From assembly GCF_000063545.1 (NCBI RefSeq), contig NC_009488.1, positions 558,001-622,000 on the forward strand: a stretch of DNA of 64,000 nucleotides. Direction: 5' to 3'. How positions within the stretch are numbered: the first letter of the stretch is position 1; every line of letters starts with the position of its first letter. This DNA is from Orientia tsutsugamushi str. Boryong (GTDB taxonomy: Bacteria > Pseudomonadota > Alphaproteobacteria > Rickettsiales > Rickettsiaceae). The notes beneath the pieces are model-generated. The model was not told the DNA's origin and made no database searches. It saw nothing but the letters and a program-made list of their open reading frames with translations. Below, piece after piece: positions 50,313-61,183 of this stretch. The translations under genes were made by a program, and so were the position numbers.

Positions 50313-52115
50313 ATGACTGATAAAATCAATAATTCAAACAATCATAATTTAATGGAAGAATTGAGAAATAAAATAGCTTCTCATGCAGAAACCATAGCCT
50401 GTGATTTGCTTGGAGAGCCTAATAAACATTTCTCTAGACGTGGAGAAATACGTTGGGGAGATACAGGGAAAATTGTCGTCAATACTAGTGGCAAGCATGC
50501 TGGAAAATGGTATGACTTTAGTTCTGGCGAAGGTGGAGATTTATTTGACTTAGCCAGAAAAGAACGTGGCGGTGATTTTGTTAGAGCTAAGGAATATCTA
50601 ACAAGCATAGTAGGAATGTCAACTTATAATGAGTCTTATCCTCGGCAGGTACATAAAGAAGCCACTCAAAATGAGCTAGCTAAAATTCGAAAAGTTCAAT
50701 ACTTTTATAATCAGTCTTCTCCATTATATTTTACTAATAATACTGAAGTTCAAATCGTAAAAAGATATCTTGAACAACATAGAGGAATTGATTGTTTTAC
50801 AATGAATTCTGACTTGAGAGCAAGTGTAATTCTTGATAGAGAAACGAATGAAAATTATCCAGCATTTTCAGCATTTTCAAGAAATGCGAAAGGTAAAATT
50901 ACTGGTGTACAAGTTGTATATTTGAATTCGCAAACGTGCGATAAGGCAGATATTTCAGTCCCTAGGAGGGCTTTTGGCAAAATTAGCGAATCGTTTGTTA
51001 GAATTACTCCATTGGCACCACATGATTCGCCTATAACAATTATAACAGAAGGCGTTGAAACAGCTTTAAGTCTAAAACAAGCAGGAATTAATGGAAAAAT
51101 TATCGCTGCTATTGGCATACATAATTTCAAGAACTATCAACCATTTGAAGGAGAAAACATAATCATAGCGGCAGATAATGATGGACAAAATTCTATAACA
51201 ATGAATACTGTTGATAAAGCGAAAAAAACACTCGAAAATAGTGGAGCAAAGGTGTTAAAAGTGATGCCAACACAAGAAGGTGATTTCAACGACCTATTAC
51301 AAATTCATGGGGCTGAAGCTATTAGACAGATTATAATACCTGAAATTGCCAAACTTATTAAATTGAACGAAATACAAAATAAATCATCTGAAATACCTAA
51401 TCAAAGTGACGTTAAAGAATTATATGCAAAATCTTTGCCCCTATACGACTATAACAAAAAGGAAAAAGCTAATGCGGAAGTAACAACAGTCAACAAATTT
51501 TTAGAAAATCATACAGAAATTTATAGTTCAAAAATCTTTGACAATCCTAATTTAAGAGCAAATATGGTTTTTGATGAAGAGACTCAAAAATCCTGGCCTG
51601 CACTCACTATTTTTGTTAAAAATGACAAAGATGAAATTACTGGAGCTAAGATATTAGCCTTGAATTCAAAAACATGTAATAAAGCGGATGCAGCTGAAAA
51701 TTCTGTTGGTACAATTAGTGGATCATTTGTTGAAATTGCTCAACAAAATTCAGACTACTCTTCTATAACAATTCTTACAGAGAATATTGAAACTGCTCTA
51801 AGCATTAAACATGCTGGAGTCGAAGGAAAAATCTTATGTGCCATTGAAGCCCAAAATTTGCAAAACTATAATCCTGCCTCAAAAGAAAAGATCATTCTAG
51901 CAGTTAAAAATGACGTAAATACTGAAAAAGCTGAAAAAGTTCTAGAGGATAAGGAAGCAGTAGTCTGTACAGTCAAAAATGACTTCAATAATGTATTAAA
52001 AACTCAAGGATTATATGCTGTTAGAAATATTATCAGCCCTGAAATAAGAAAACTTAATGAAAAGAATAAATCCATACAAACTAATATACAACCAAGATTA
52101 TGTCTGAAACACTAG
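50313..52115 (+). CDS. Toprim-domain (primase-like) mobile-element protein with duplicated C-terminal half
   Basis: 600 residues from the ATG at 50313 (Shine-Dalgarno gaaggtgagg; an upstream GTG adds 4). The N-terminal ~110 residues (RGEIRWGDTGKIVVN, GKWYDFSSGEGGDLFDL) resemble the zinc-less primase-type domain found before Toprim in plasmid proteins. A Toprim domain follows, with TIITEGVETALS (the Glu) and IIIAADNDGQ (the DxD). Residues about 355-595 repeat this unit (TILTENIETALSI, IILAVKNDVN), but there the DxD is lost. It follows traA by about 180 bases and is the partner fused to traA in the relic at 5663. Likely role: priming or DNA processing in conjugation; inferred. Confidence 0.7.
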   Translation: MTDKINNSNNHNLMEELRNKIASHAETIACDLLGEPNKHFSRRGEIRWGDTGKIVVNTSGKHAGKWYDFSSGEGGDLFDLARKERGGDFVRAKEYLTSIVGMSTYNESYPRQVHKEATQNELAKIRKVQYFYNQSSPLYFTNNTEVQIVKRYLEQHRGIDCFTMNSDLRASVILDRETNENYPAFSAFSRNAKGKITGVQVVYLNSQTCDKADISVPRRAFGKISESFVRITPLAPHDSPITIITEGVETALSLKQAGINGKIIAAIGIHNFKNYQPFEGENIIIAADNDGQNSITMNTVDKAKKTLENSGAKVLKVMPTQEGDFNDLLQIHGAEAIRQIIIPEIAKLIKLNEIQNKSSEIPNQSDVKELYAKSLPLYDYNKKEKANAEVTTVNKFLENHTEIYSSKIFDNPNLRANMVFDEETQKSWPALTIFVKNDKDEITGAKILALNSKTCNKADAAENSVGTISGSFVEIAQQNSDYSSITILTENIETALSIKHAGVEGKILCAIEAQNLQNYNPASKEKIILAVKNDVNTEKAEKVLEDKEAVVCTVKNDFNNVLKTQGLYAVRNIISPEIRKLNEKNKSIQTNIQPRLCLKH

Positions 52116-52165
52116 GCAGAGTATGACGCAGCATTTTTTATAAAAAAAACTATAGGCTGAAAAAT

Positions 52166-53077
52166 ATGACAAAAAAATTAAAGCATGATTCATTGGCAAA
52201 GACAATCATGAGCGATCCAGTGGCTGCACAAGAATTTCTAGAGTATTATTTACCAAGTGATTTCAAGAGTTTAATAGATTTATCAAAAATAAAAGTAGAG
52301 CAAGAAAGTTATATAGAAGAATCGTTAAAAAAATATAGCGATATCGTCTATAAAGTTGCAACCAAAAAGCATGGCAATGCTTTTATTTATATATTAATTG
52401 AAGCTCAATCAACCGTTGATTATTGGACAGCTCTGCGGTTATGGAGATACACATTGTTATTGTGCGAAAGGCATAAGAAAGAAAAAACTAAATTACCATT
52501 AGTGTATAATTTAGTGATCTATAACGGCAAAGAAGTCTACAACGCACCTAGAAATTTGTGGGATTTATTTACCGATTCAATGATAGCTAAGCAATTAATG
52601 ACCTCTGACTATCAATTAGTCGATTTGCAAAGTATGTCGAATGATGAAATTATTAGGAAAAAGCATATCGGAATGCTCGAATATATGCTAAAACACATTC
52701 ATCAACGAGATATGTTAAAGCTTTGGCAAGAGTTTCTAATAAACTTCAAACATGTTTTAATACTTGATAAAGAAAAAGGTTATGTTTACCTAAGATCATT
52801 TTTATGGTATACTGATACTAAATTACTAGAGAATCAGCAACCAGAATTAGAGCAGATTCTGGCTAAGTATTTATCTGAAGAAGAAAAAGGTAATATTATG
52901 AGAACTATTGCTGCAAAATATATTGATGAAGGCATAGCTAAAGGCAGAGCTGAAGCTGCACAAGGGCTTGCAAGGAACTTATTAAAAGCTGGCTTTTCAG
53001 TTGAATTTATTGCTGAAAATACTGGGTTATCAAACGAAGAAGTGGTTAATTTAAAAGTTAGCATGGATAATTCTTGA
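52166..53077 (+). CDS. Rpn family (YhgA-like) nuclease/transposase-like protein
   Basis: 303 residues, a different subfamily from the two arm copies. It begins HDSLAKTIMSDPVAAQEFLEYYLP, typical of YhgA/Rpn. The nuclease core is ESLKKYSDIVYKV (Asp) and IYILIEAQS (Glu-x-Gln), followed by ALRLWRYTLLL and LPLVYNLVIYNGK. The C-terminal helix motif (GFSVEFIAENTGLSNEEVVNL) is shared with the other Rpn proteins. The gene looks intact. It lies between the Toprim gene and the minus-strand transfer operon, converging on traD(F) with a 1-base gap between their ends. Confidence 0.82.
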   Translation: MTKKLKHDSLAKTIMSDPVAAQEFLEYYLPSDFKSLIDLSKIKVEQESYIEESLKKYSDIVYKVATKKHGNAFIYILIEAQSTVDYWTALRLWRYTLLLCERHKKEKTKLPLVYNLVIYNGKEVYNAPRNLWDLFTDSMIAKQLMTSDYQLVDLQSMSNDEIIRKKHIGMLEYMLKHIHQRDMLKLWQEFLINFKHVLILDKEKGYVYLRSFLWYTDTKLLENQQPELEQILAKYLSEEEKGNIMRTIAAKYIDEGIAKGRAEAAQGLARNLLKAGFSVEFIAENTGLSNEEVVNLKVSMDNS

Positions 53078-53078
53078 A

Positions 53079-54837
53079 TTAATAATTCACTAACTTAAGT
53101 TTTTTGAGCAATGTATATCCCCAAACATATGCTATATTTAAGTTTTGTAGCTTCATAGTTAGTTTTGTGATGGGAAAGTTACCAACAAGCTTTACATAAC
53201 ATGTAAGGTCTGGTAGATTCATAATTTCAGATGGCATAACTAAAAGCTTTTTACGCTCAACATTATTCATATTTACTCCATCTCGCATAGTATTTGATCC
53301 ATATGACAAGTTCTCTTGAGTTTCAATAATTTCTTCCTCACCTAGTGTTAATGCTGATTTATAAGCTGTAACCTGATCGCTAACTCGAAAAATAAATTTA
53401 CTATTAAACAAATCAAGCATAGAAGCACATTCAGCAGAACCATATATTGCTTCTAATTGATGAATGTTCTGCAACCCAGCAACAAAGCAGCCTCCATACT
53501 TTCTACTTTCAGCTAAAGCAACTGGTAAAGATGAAACTTTTTGTAGAGCTGGCAGTTCATCAAGTATAAACCATATGTTTTTGTTATCATGATTAGGATT
53601 TCTACACATCAAAGCTTTGATAGCTATACTTATCCATGCTGAAATAAGTGGCTGTAAAGTAGCTCTTTGACTTGGAGTAGCTGTGATAAATAGCCATCCA
53701 GTTTCAGCAGAATTACTAAACCATTCCTTGATGCTAAAATTACCTCCAGGCTTTAAATATTGTAGCGAAGTAATATTCTTTCCAAGAGTAGATTGAATTC
53801 CCGCAGAAGTTTCAGGCGCGCTTTCGCTTATAATGCCTGATACAGCGGTGTTTCTAAAAGCTTTTACAAATTGTCTATTATCAGAGTAAATGATTGTATG
53901 AATTAATTTTATGATATCTTTGTCATCCTGATATAGCTTCAATGCTTCAGACAAGACTAATTCAGCATTTTTAGCAAAAAAGTCATCGATTCTATGGGTA
54001 TAATTACTAAAACTACTAGCTATATCATGAAAATCAGCTGCTTCAAAACAATCGTTCCAAGGCAACCATTGCTCGCTATTTTTTTCCAAAGGATTAAGCA
54101 GCTTATCACATTTAGAATCAAAAAATCTATCAGTAAAAGCTCCAGTAAGGTCTATAATTATTGCTCGATCCTGTTGTGATCGAATTTGTGGTAGCAGTTC
54201 GTTAAGCATATTAGTTTTACCAGTACCTGTTGTTCCGGTAATAAGAATGTGCAGCCTTTCACTATTCTTTACTAATGGCAAGCCTCCAAAACAGATTTTC
54301 GAGGCCTTTTTAGCGCTTTTTAGCATTTTAGCTAGATTTCTCTCTCCGTACAAAATCAGCACCTCTAATTTTAGCCTTAATAATCGTTTTTTTACCTTGA
54401 GCCGTAAAGAAAACAATTGAGATTATCACACCAATAGCAAAAACAATTAATCCTTCTAATAATGCTGAATTGATTAGGAATTCCCATAATTGCTGTATTT
54501 TAAATCCATGTTGACCTGTATAAAATTCATGTAGAAAGTCCTGAGCATTGAGGTGTATCCATTTTTTAAACCTTAAACTATAAAATACGATTCCTATTTG
54601 ATCGATATCATAAAAATGTTCACCAATTGTTAGCTTAAGCTGTACATATCGCTCAATCGCAAAATAATACAAACTGCTCAGAAAAACTTTTTGATATAAT
54701 CGACATATAATCCAGAATATCGATAATCCTAACCCAATTGTAAAAACATTGGCACTACCTTGCCCAAACATTCTTAACTTATGAGCAAATAACTGCGATC
54801 CCCTTGTGAAATTGCCTTGATTCTGAAAATTCATCAA
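53079..54837 (-). pseudogene. traD: Conjugative coupling protein TraD (F-type), frameshifted
   Basis: Reading on the minus strand, the N-terminal membrane part (54837-54328) has hydrophobic segments (VFTIGLGLSIFWIIC and LLEGLIVFAIGVIISIVFF) and ends KIRGADFVRREKSS with a stop. The ATPase part (54416-53079) continues in another frame with ERNLAKMLKSAKK. It carries Walker A ITGTTGTGKTNML, Walker B IWFILDELPAL and the GLQNIHQLEAIYG motif. The slip is near 54340. The protein couples the relaxosome to the type IV secretion channel. Only this one lesion is visible, and it separates the membrane anchor from the motor. Confidence 0.88.
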
Positions 54838-55735
54838 GAGTATTTTTTCAAAATCTGTAGTTTTTGCTCATACTCTTTTACTCCAGTAAAATTCTCTAAT
54901 TCTGTTAACTTTTTAAACATTGCTTCGTATTCTGCAATGATATTAGGATTATATTTAATAGCTAAGTTAAAATTCTCCTTAGCTTTTGAGTACTGTCCTA
55001 AACTTACTAATGAAATTCCTTTTTCAAGATAGTTTTCAGCAAAATTAGGTTTGTACTTAATAGCGATAGCAATGTCAAAATTTTCTATCGCTTTTTGGTG
55101 TTTACCTAATTTCTCAAGAATCATTCCTTTATTATAATAAATATCCGCACAATTTGGATCATATTTAATAGCTATGTTACAGCTTTCTATTGCTTCAGAA
55201 TATCTATTCAATAAGCTTAATATATACCCTTTATTACAGTATGATTTCACACAACTAGGATCGTATTTAATAGCTAAATCAAAATGTTCTATTGCATTCT
55301 GCAATTGCCCTAAAAATGCTAAAGTTAAACCTTTATTAATATAAGCTTCTGCATAATCTGGTCTATATTTAATAGCTATATCATAGTTTTCGATTGCATT
55401 TTGAATGTATCCTAAATTCATTAACGCTATGCCTTTGTTATAATAAGCTTCTGGATTATCTGATCTGTACTTAATAGCAATATCAAAATTTTCCATTGCA
55501 TCTTCATACTGTCCTAATCTAGCTAAAGAAGCTCCTTTATTGTTATGTCTTTCCACTCCTTCAACTTTAACTTGTGCAAAAAATGCTCTACCACCAGCAC
55601 TAGCACTAGTTCCACTACTTTTACTGTGGCTACTACCTGTATGATCAGTAGTAGCAATGCTACTAGAACCAACCTCCTGTAGAGCTTGAGATTCACTATC
55701 AGTGATGCTTATAGACTGAGCTTCATCGTGAGTTA
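54834..55735 (-). CDS. TPR-repeat protein, open upstream into the traG tail
   Basis: From a GTG at 55556 the frame gives 240 residues with about seven tetratricopeptide repeats of 34 residues (repeating pattern EAYYNKGIALMNLGYIQNAI). The TPR region spans about residues 4-210; one repeat is lengthened by a doubled IAIA (IAIAIKYKPNF). A coiled tail ends the protein. No signal peptide is visible. The frame stays open upstream to about 55735 without another start, and that part (DRITHDEAQSISITDSESQ, then a Ser-rich stretch) seems to be the C-terminal tail of TraG in shifted frame. TPR proteins in Orientia are multicopy and proposed host-interaction factors; here it may have been joined to traG. 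Confidence 0.7.
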
Positions 55736-57476
55736 TCCTGTCGGCTCTATTTCCATGGTAATGGAGTTTCCTGTTGAAATAAGATTGGCCTCTCTTTTTG
55801 TCAGTGAATCAAGAATGCTCTGAGAGTGCGTAAACTGGTTTTGATATCCAGCTTGTAGCATAGCAGAAGCTCGGAAGTTATTTCCCAATGAATCTACGTT
55901 TTCATTTATAATTTGTCGACCATCAGCCGTTGTAGTGACTGTTCTACCACCATCATTGATAATATTAGCCATATGTAATGAAGGAGCTAGGTTTTGTTGA
56001 GAGATAGTTCTATTGCCTATGCTGTAATTATCCATACTCAAGTTATTGTCGACTATGTTACTGCCTAAGCTGCTAGCAACTGGTATAGGAGAGAACTGGC
56101 TGGCCAAGTTAGCTGTAGCATGAGCACAAGCTTTTATCACTGCCCAAGAAAGCATTGGTATCGATGATGCAAGCATTTGAAACGTCGCATAGCTATATAA
56201 AATCATCTCTGCGAAGCTTCCTTGCGATAGCATATTCAAGCCATAATCATTACCAAAAGCTCCAGATTTACTGGATAAGCTGATCATTCCTAGGCAATGG
56301 ATTATTGTAAAAAATACTGGCCAGCTGCTGACCCATATTATTAATAGAATCCAGGTTTTGAGTATATTGTAGCCGCCAGGTAATAGGCCCATTGGAAATA
56401 CAATAAAGATCATTGAGACTACTAATGCAAAAAAAACAGATTGTAAAATAGGCATCATGTGAGCAGCCATTTCGCCAGCTACTAAGTACGAAAATGACTG
56501 TTGAAATAGCCCTCTAATTGCATGCATACTAACTAAATTAGAATAAATTCTTGATAACGAAAACTTCTCACGCCAGTCATCATATGACTCACGATTAGCA
56601 TTAAGTAACATCGCTTGCTTCATCCATTCATGAATATCTTGTTGCTCTCTCTGTAAATATTTTAGTGTGTCTCCAGTCATGACTTTTAGTCTTTGACTTA
56701 ACATATTTGACTTATCAGATTGAACTCCAATCGCAGCTGCAAACTTTGTTAGGAGTCCTTCATTTAATTCTTTATGAATTGCCGCTTTAATCAATGGAGT
56801 AGCTTGTCTACAGGTCTTGAAACTAATGGCTAAATTACTAGGCTCGCGATAATAAATACCAAAATTATTAGGTATATTTTGCTCGATAAATCCTATAATG
56901 TCGTTAGTTTGTTGAGCAGCAGCTTTTTTACCTAGAATATTGCCTATGATGTAAGGCTTCATAAAGCATTGTCTAAGGAATTCCTTCGTATTAGTTAAAG
57001 TTATTGGATCCTGTATTTGCACATCTCGAATCTTAGCTACAGCCTTAGCTCCAAACATAATACCAGTTTTTCTGCTCGATAGTCCTTCATAAGCTGGCAA
57101 AAGATGCTGTTCCAACATTTTAGATACAAAGTAACTCGTTTGCGATGAAAGAGAAGCAAACATTGCAATACTTATGGGATATTATCAACCTTTACTGGCG
57201 CACTCATTGATACTTCATCCTTCAGCCAAACAGTAGATTTGGGGGCAAATAACAGCGTAAAAATAAATATCGATGGAAAAAACCATTCCCATAGCAAAGA
57301 TGCCGATATTTCCTCTAAAAATAGCCCTAGTAGCAGCCCATATGCCACCAATAGTCAAGGCTAAGTGACCCACTGGAGTGAAGTATTCGCTATTTGAAGC
57401 AAAGACCTCTGCCTATGCCATTAAACACATGCCATAACAGATCTCCACCACCAAATGTGTATATTACGTAATCCAT
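55733..57476 (-). pseudogene. traG: TraG (F-type mating-pair protein), frameshifted
   Basis: The true start is at 57476 (MDYVIYTFGGGDLLWHVFNG), overlapping the traH stop as TAATG. That frame breaks within about 30 codons, and the region to 57164 shows fragments of membrane segments only. The main frame, 57163-55733 (476 codons), contains the TraG_N-like region and two strongly hydrophobic stretches (about residues 230-285, ILQSVFFALVVSMIFIVF and WILLIIWVSSWPVFFTII). It ends NSITMEIEPTG at a stop caused by another frameshift; the tail appears to continue into the TPR frame. TraG acts in pilus assembly and mating-pair stabilisation at the inner membrane. Confidence 0.8.
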
Positions 57477-58776
57477 TAACTTTTCTCCTTCGCTATTAAA
57501 TGCTGCTCTATTAATCTAGCCCTTTTATCTATTCGACTTGCATCGGTTTGTAGGCTAGTCCATTTTTCATTTGCAAAAAGTTGTACTCGATTCAATTCCT
57601 TCAAATATCTTTCTAAATGTTCATTCGAAACTTGCTTAGCACCTAGTGAAGTAACGGCTCTACGTATTTCGGTGATTACTTCCTTCAAATGCTGAACTAA
57701 TGTATAGCTAGCTATTAATTCTGATGAGATCTCTAAAATTGTGACTCCAGAAATAGCTTCTAATGTGATATAATCATAAATTGGAAATATATCTCCAATC
57801 GAAGATAAAAAGGCTATTTCAGAGTTGCTATATTCAGAATTCTTATCAAACTTATTTTTTAGATCAGTCAATTTTTGCTTAGCTTTACCTGCATAAGACT
57901 GCTCTGGTGATATTGTGATATTTCGTTGTAGGCTTGGATGCAGGCAACTAACACTATCACAGCTGTAAATTGAAGCTGATTCTCCACCTTTTAAATGACT
58001 AATCCAACTTTTTTCATCCTGAGCTAAGGAGTCAAAAAAGTACACATTATTGTTTGTAACCACGATAGTGCCAGTCATAGACATGATTGAATCACGCATA
58101 TTTGATGGTATTCCAACCTTTGCTGCTGCTTTAGTGAAGATGTTATAATCATCCAGCATAACTCTGAATCCTTATTTTGTGCTTGTCGCAGAGCTTGTTT
58201 TTGATCTAAATAATTACGACATTTTTTACCAGCAGCAAAATAATCAAACCCGCTTTGTGACTGTATATCACGGCAAACAGCTTCTCTCATAGCTGAGTTT
58301 CTTGGTAAAGCTGTAGCAAATAATGCTTTTGTTAATTTGCAATCTCCCTTAGCAAATTGATTCATCTCCATTGCTAGATTACGTAAGTCTTTGAGAGCAT
58401 TCTCAATTTGAGGAGCAAAGGTTTTTAATCCTAATGAAAAAGCATAGACTTTAGCTTGAGAACCAATGTTTTTCATCAATTGAACTAATTCTTCTCCAGA
58501 AATAACAGAGAAGCTACCAAGATAGGCATCAATACCGCTACAGCTCATGTTTAAAGATGGTGGAGTTATAGCAAATGGCTGAAATGATGTTTGGCTTGTT
58601 CTGGCAGATAATCCGCCAGCCGCATAATATCCAGCCGCTTGATCTTGATATGATCCAGATCTTGTGACATTAATACTCATTCCTTGAAATACGTTTTCGA
58701 TATTCCAAGCTAGTGATACTGGAGCTTGTAGCAATAATAGCATTGTAATGGCATAAACTCTGATTTTGGTGCTCAT
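57476..58776 (-). pseudogene. traH: TraH (F-type pilus assembly), 1-base deletion
   Basis: The N-terminal frame (58776-58075) has a signal peptide (MLLLLQAPVSLA), AGGLSARTSQTSFQ, SCSGIDAYLGSFSVIS and a Cys-rich middle, all typical of TraH. After QNKDSEL it shifts frame. The C-terminal frame (58159-57476) continues MLDDYNIFTKAAAKVG and ends RLIEQHLIAKEKS. The relic copy at 13850-14406 has one extra base at this point and is in frame, so a single-base deletion split the gene. TraH is a periplasmic/outer-membrane pilus assembly protein. It overlaps traF (ATGA) at its start and traG at its end. Confidence 0.9.
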
Positions 58777-59477
58777 GTAGTCTCCAACTTATGATAATAT
58801 CTATCGATTGCTAGAATATTGTCGATAATTTTATCTTCAGAGATTATGCCTCTAGCTACTGCATATATTTTTTTACCATCGCTAGCTACTGAATATAATA
58901 CAGGTACAATATGCTTAGGATTTAGTTTATTAAGCAACTCATTATTCTTACTGACAGCTAGCAACTGAAATGCATATTTATTAGCAAAGCACTGAACAAT
59001 AGGCATAAAGGCCTTACAGAGCAAGCAATCTTGTTTAACTTGCAAAATCAATCCCCAGTTTTTAGCAATGTTTTTGAGTTTGAAATCATTTTTTTGCTCT
59101 GATTTTTCTTGATATAGCTTTCTATGTAAGCTATTAGCAGGCTCATTAGCATTAATCAGTTGGTAATCAAGTAGAGTAGCTAGTTGCCACATAGTAGCAA
59201 ACTTATGAGCCTTCTCCATGATTTGCTTCTGCAATCTTTGAGCTGTAATCACATTTTCGAGCGTTGGATTATCCAGCGCTATACGCTAAGCTCGATTAAA
59301 TCGCTCCTTTAATTCCTCGATTCTCTGGTCATGAGGCCTACTCATCAACTTAGAATTAGCAGCAGAGTCATCAAGCTCATGACCATGTTTATCATTGTAC
59401 CATAAAAATCTTGTTGGTGAAGCATCAACAGTGGATAAATGACTAATTAATATCATAAACATTAATAATCTGCTCAT
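58773..59477 (-). pseudogene. traF: TraF (F-type, thioredoxin-like), one nonsense codon
   Basis: The frame is continuous from ATG 59477 to TGA 58773 (about 235 codons) except for one TAG at about 59288 (after ERFNRA). The N-terminal signal peptide (LMFMILISHLSTVDA) and FLWYNDK motif, and the C-terminal thioredoxin-like part with CLLC (QVKQDCLLCKAFMP), fit TraF. The split frames 59477-59286 and 59252-58773 are these two halves. TraF helps fold pilus assembly proteins in the periplasm. The gene could be read through by rare suppression but is probably off. Confidence 0.85.
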
Positions 59478-59482
59478 TTAGA

Positions 59483-61183
59483 CTAAGTTTGTTGCATACG
59501 ATGAACTTTATCTTTGATTCCTGCAATAATGTCTTTGTTCATGCTGTTTTGAGCCTTAGTGAGTATATCTCCAAATAGTTCATCCATATTGATTTTAGTG
59601 AAATCAACTTTTTGTAACTCTTCAACAGTAAGGCCTCTACACTTTGGACATTCAGGTGTACCAAAGTTCATTTTTAGCTGTTTTCTTGCTTCTTCCTGAA
59701 AAATTCTTGCAAGTTTCGACTGAAAGCAGCAATAAGTAGACTTTCTAGCTAAGCAAATACCTAATATCGGAATTCTTGAAGAACAGTAGGTTCCAATATA
59801 GTAGCAGTAACCTTTTTTCCTATATAAAGCTAATTCTTGTTCCTTAGACTTACATTGCGATAAGCCTATATCACGCCCCCAGCCAGTCATTGAAGAGCAG
59901 CAATTCAAAAAACTAAATACATCTTTTTTGCATTTTCGATGTTTACCTGAAAATACAGAAACGGGATTTGTTTTAATGTCCTTGCTCATCTGATTTAGCA
60001 TCGCTAGATGAGCTACTTTAGCTATATCTCTATTTGGTATAATAGTTGGAGTGTTGCAATTACCTCCTAAACAAAAGATTGAGTTATTATGCAACGATGA
60101 GTGTAGCATTGTTTGCTTCTCAGTTGAACAGCTATAATCGTGCTGCCATAGTAAACAAATATTTGCTACTGATTTTTGGCAAGTGCTGTTTTTTAATTCA
60201 CAATTCTGAATTTTAAGGTGTTTGCAGCCATCTTTTGGATCGCTAGTACAAGAAAAAAGAATCTTTTGTTTCCAATATGGACGATTGACTTTAAACTTGT
60301 CAAAAAATACTCTATCACCACCATCATAGTTGATTCTATTGACCTCATAGCATTCATTACTCTCAGTTAATTGCTCAAGTTCAGGGTTTAAAACTTGCCA
60401 ATATTCTGCTACTTTCCTTAGTTCTTGAGTCTTATCTCTGTAGTCATAGTGAAGTATACATATTTTTTCATTTACTTCTAATAAAAAATTTCTACCAATA
60501 TGGTGTATAGATACACCAAGCCTATTAGCAATAGCCCATTTCATTTGTTTTACAATTGCTTCGGGATCATCTACTAGGCAGTATATTTGTGCACCTAATT
60601 CATCATCATAGACATCGCTACGACTCTTAAGCCAATTACTATGATTCTCCTTTATTTCTTCTGTTGCAAATTCCATTTGCCGGTTTTGCCAAGAAAGCCA
60701 TACATTCTCTAATCTGCACTCAACATTTAATTCTCGAATAAGTTCAATGTTAAAATTACTACCTTCATTACAACTTTGAATAATTTCAGTATTAGTTTTA
60801 CTTGTTTGAGTTACGAAGTTACTGCTATCAAGGGCACTTAAAGGATCAGATTCAATTCTCATTGAATTAGCTATCATATAATTTTGATCGTTGATATTAT
60901 GTTGAGTTAAGGCATTGTTTTTACTGTTTTCAGCTTGAAATAACATTGCCCCACTTTCTGTACCAAGCTGATTACGGCCATGGTAGGTTAAATCCTCATC
61001 ATTGTTAGGATAATTGACATTACTACCTTGATGAAATAATTCTTGTGTATTTGAAGAATTTCCAAGATTTACATTATAGTTGCTAGCTTCATTATAACTG
61101 CTTTGCATTGAAGCTAAACAACAGCTAATATTGAGCACTATCAAAAAGTTAATATAGATAATAATCTCATTGAGTATTCTCAT
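59483..61183 (-). CDS. traN: TraN mating-pair stabilisation protein
   Basis: 566 residues and apparently intact. A signal peptide (IYINFLIVLNISCCLA) precedes a low-complexity Asn/Ser region. A Cys-rich body follows (over 20 Cys), ending in the family block SSMTGWGRDIGLSQC, the YCSSRIPILGICLARKSTYC stretch and the RGLTVEELQKVDF motif. TraN is the outer-membrane adhesin that stabilises mating pairs in F-type systems. It overlaps the end of trbC by 17 bases. Why this gene alone stays open in a decayed operon is not clear. Confidence 0.9.
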   Translation of the reverse strand: MRILNEIIIYINFLIVLNISCCLASMQSSYNEASNYNVNLGNSSNTQELFHQGSNVNYPNNDEDLTYHGRNQLGTESGAMLFQAENSKNNALTQHNINDQNYMIANSMRIESDPLSALDSSNFVTQTSKTNTEIIQSCNEGSNFNIELIRELNVECRLENVWLSWQNRQMEFATEEIKENHSNWLKSRSDVYDDELGAQIYCLVDDPEAIVKQMKWAIANRLGVSIHHIGRNFLLEVNEKICILHYDYRDKTQELRKVAEYWQVLNPELEQLTESNECYEVNRINYDGGDRVFFDKFKVNRPYWKQKILFSCTSDPKDGCKHLKIQNCELKNSTCQKSVANICLLWQHDYSCSTEKQTMLHSSLHNNSIFCLGGNCNTPTIIPNRDIAKVAHLAMLNQMSKDIKTNPVSVFSGKHRKCKKDVFSFLNCCSSMTGWGRDIGLSQCKSKEQELALYRKKGYCYYIGTYCSSRIPILGICLARKSTYCCFQSKLARIFQEEARKQLKMNFGTPECPKCRGLTVEELQKVDFTKINMDELFGDILTKAQNSMNKDIIAGIKDKVHRMQQT

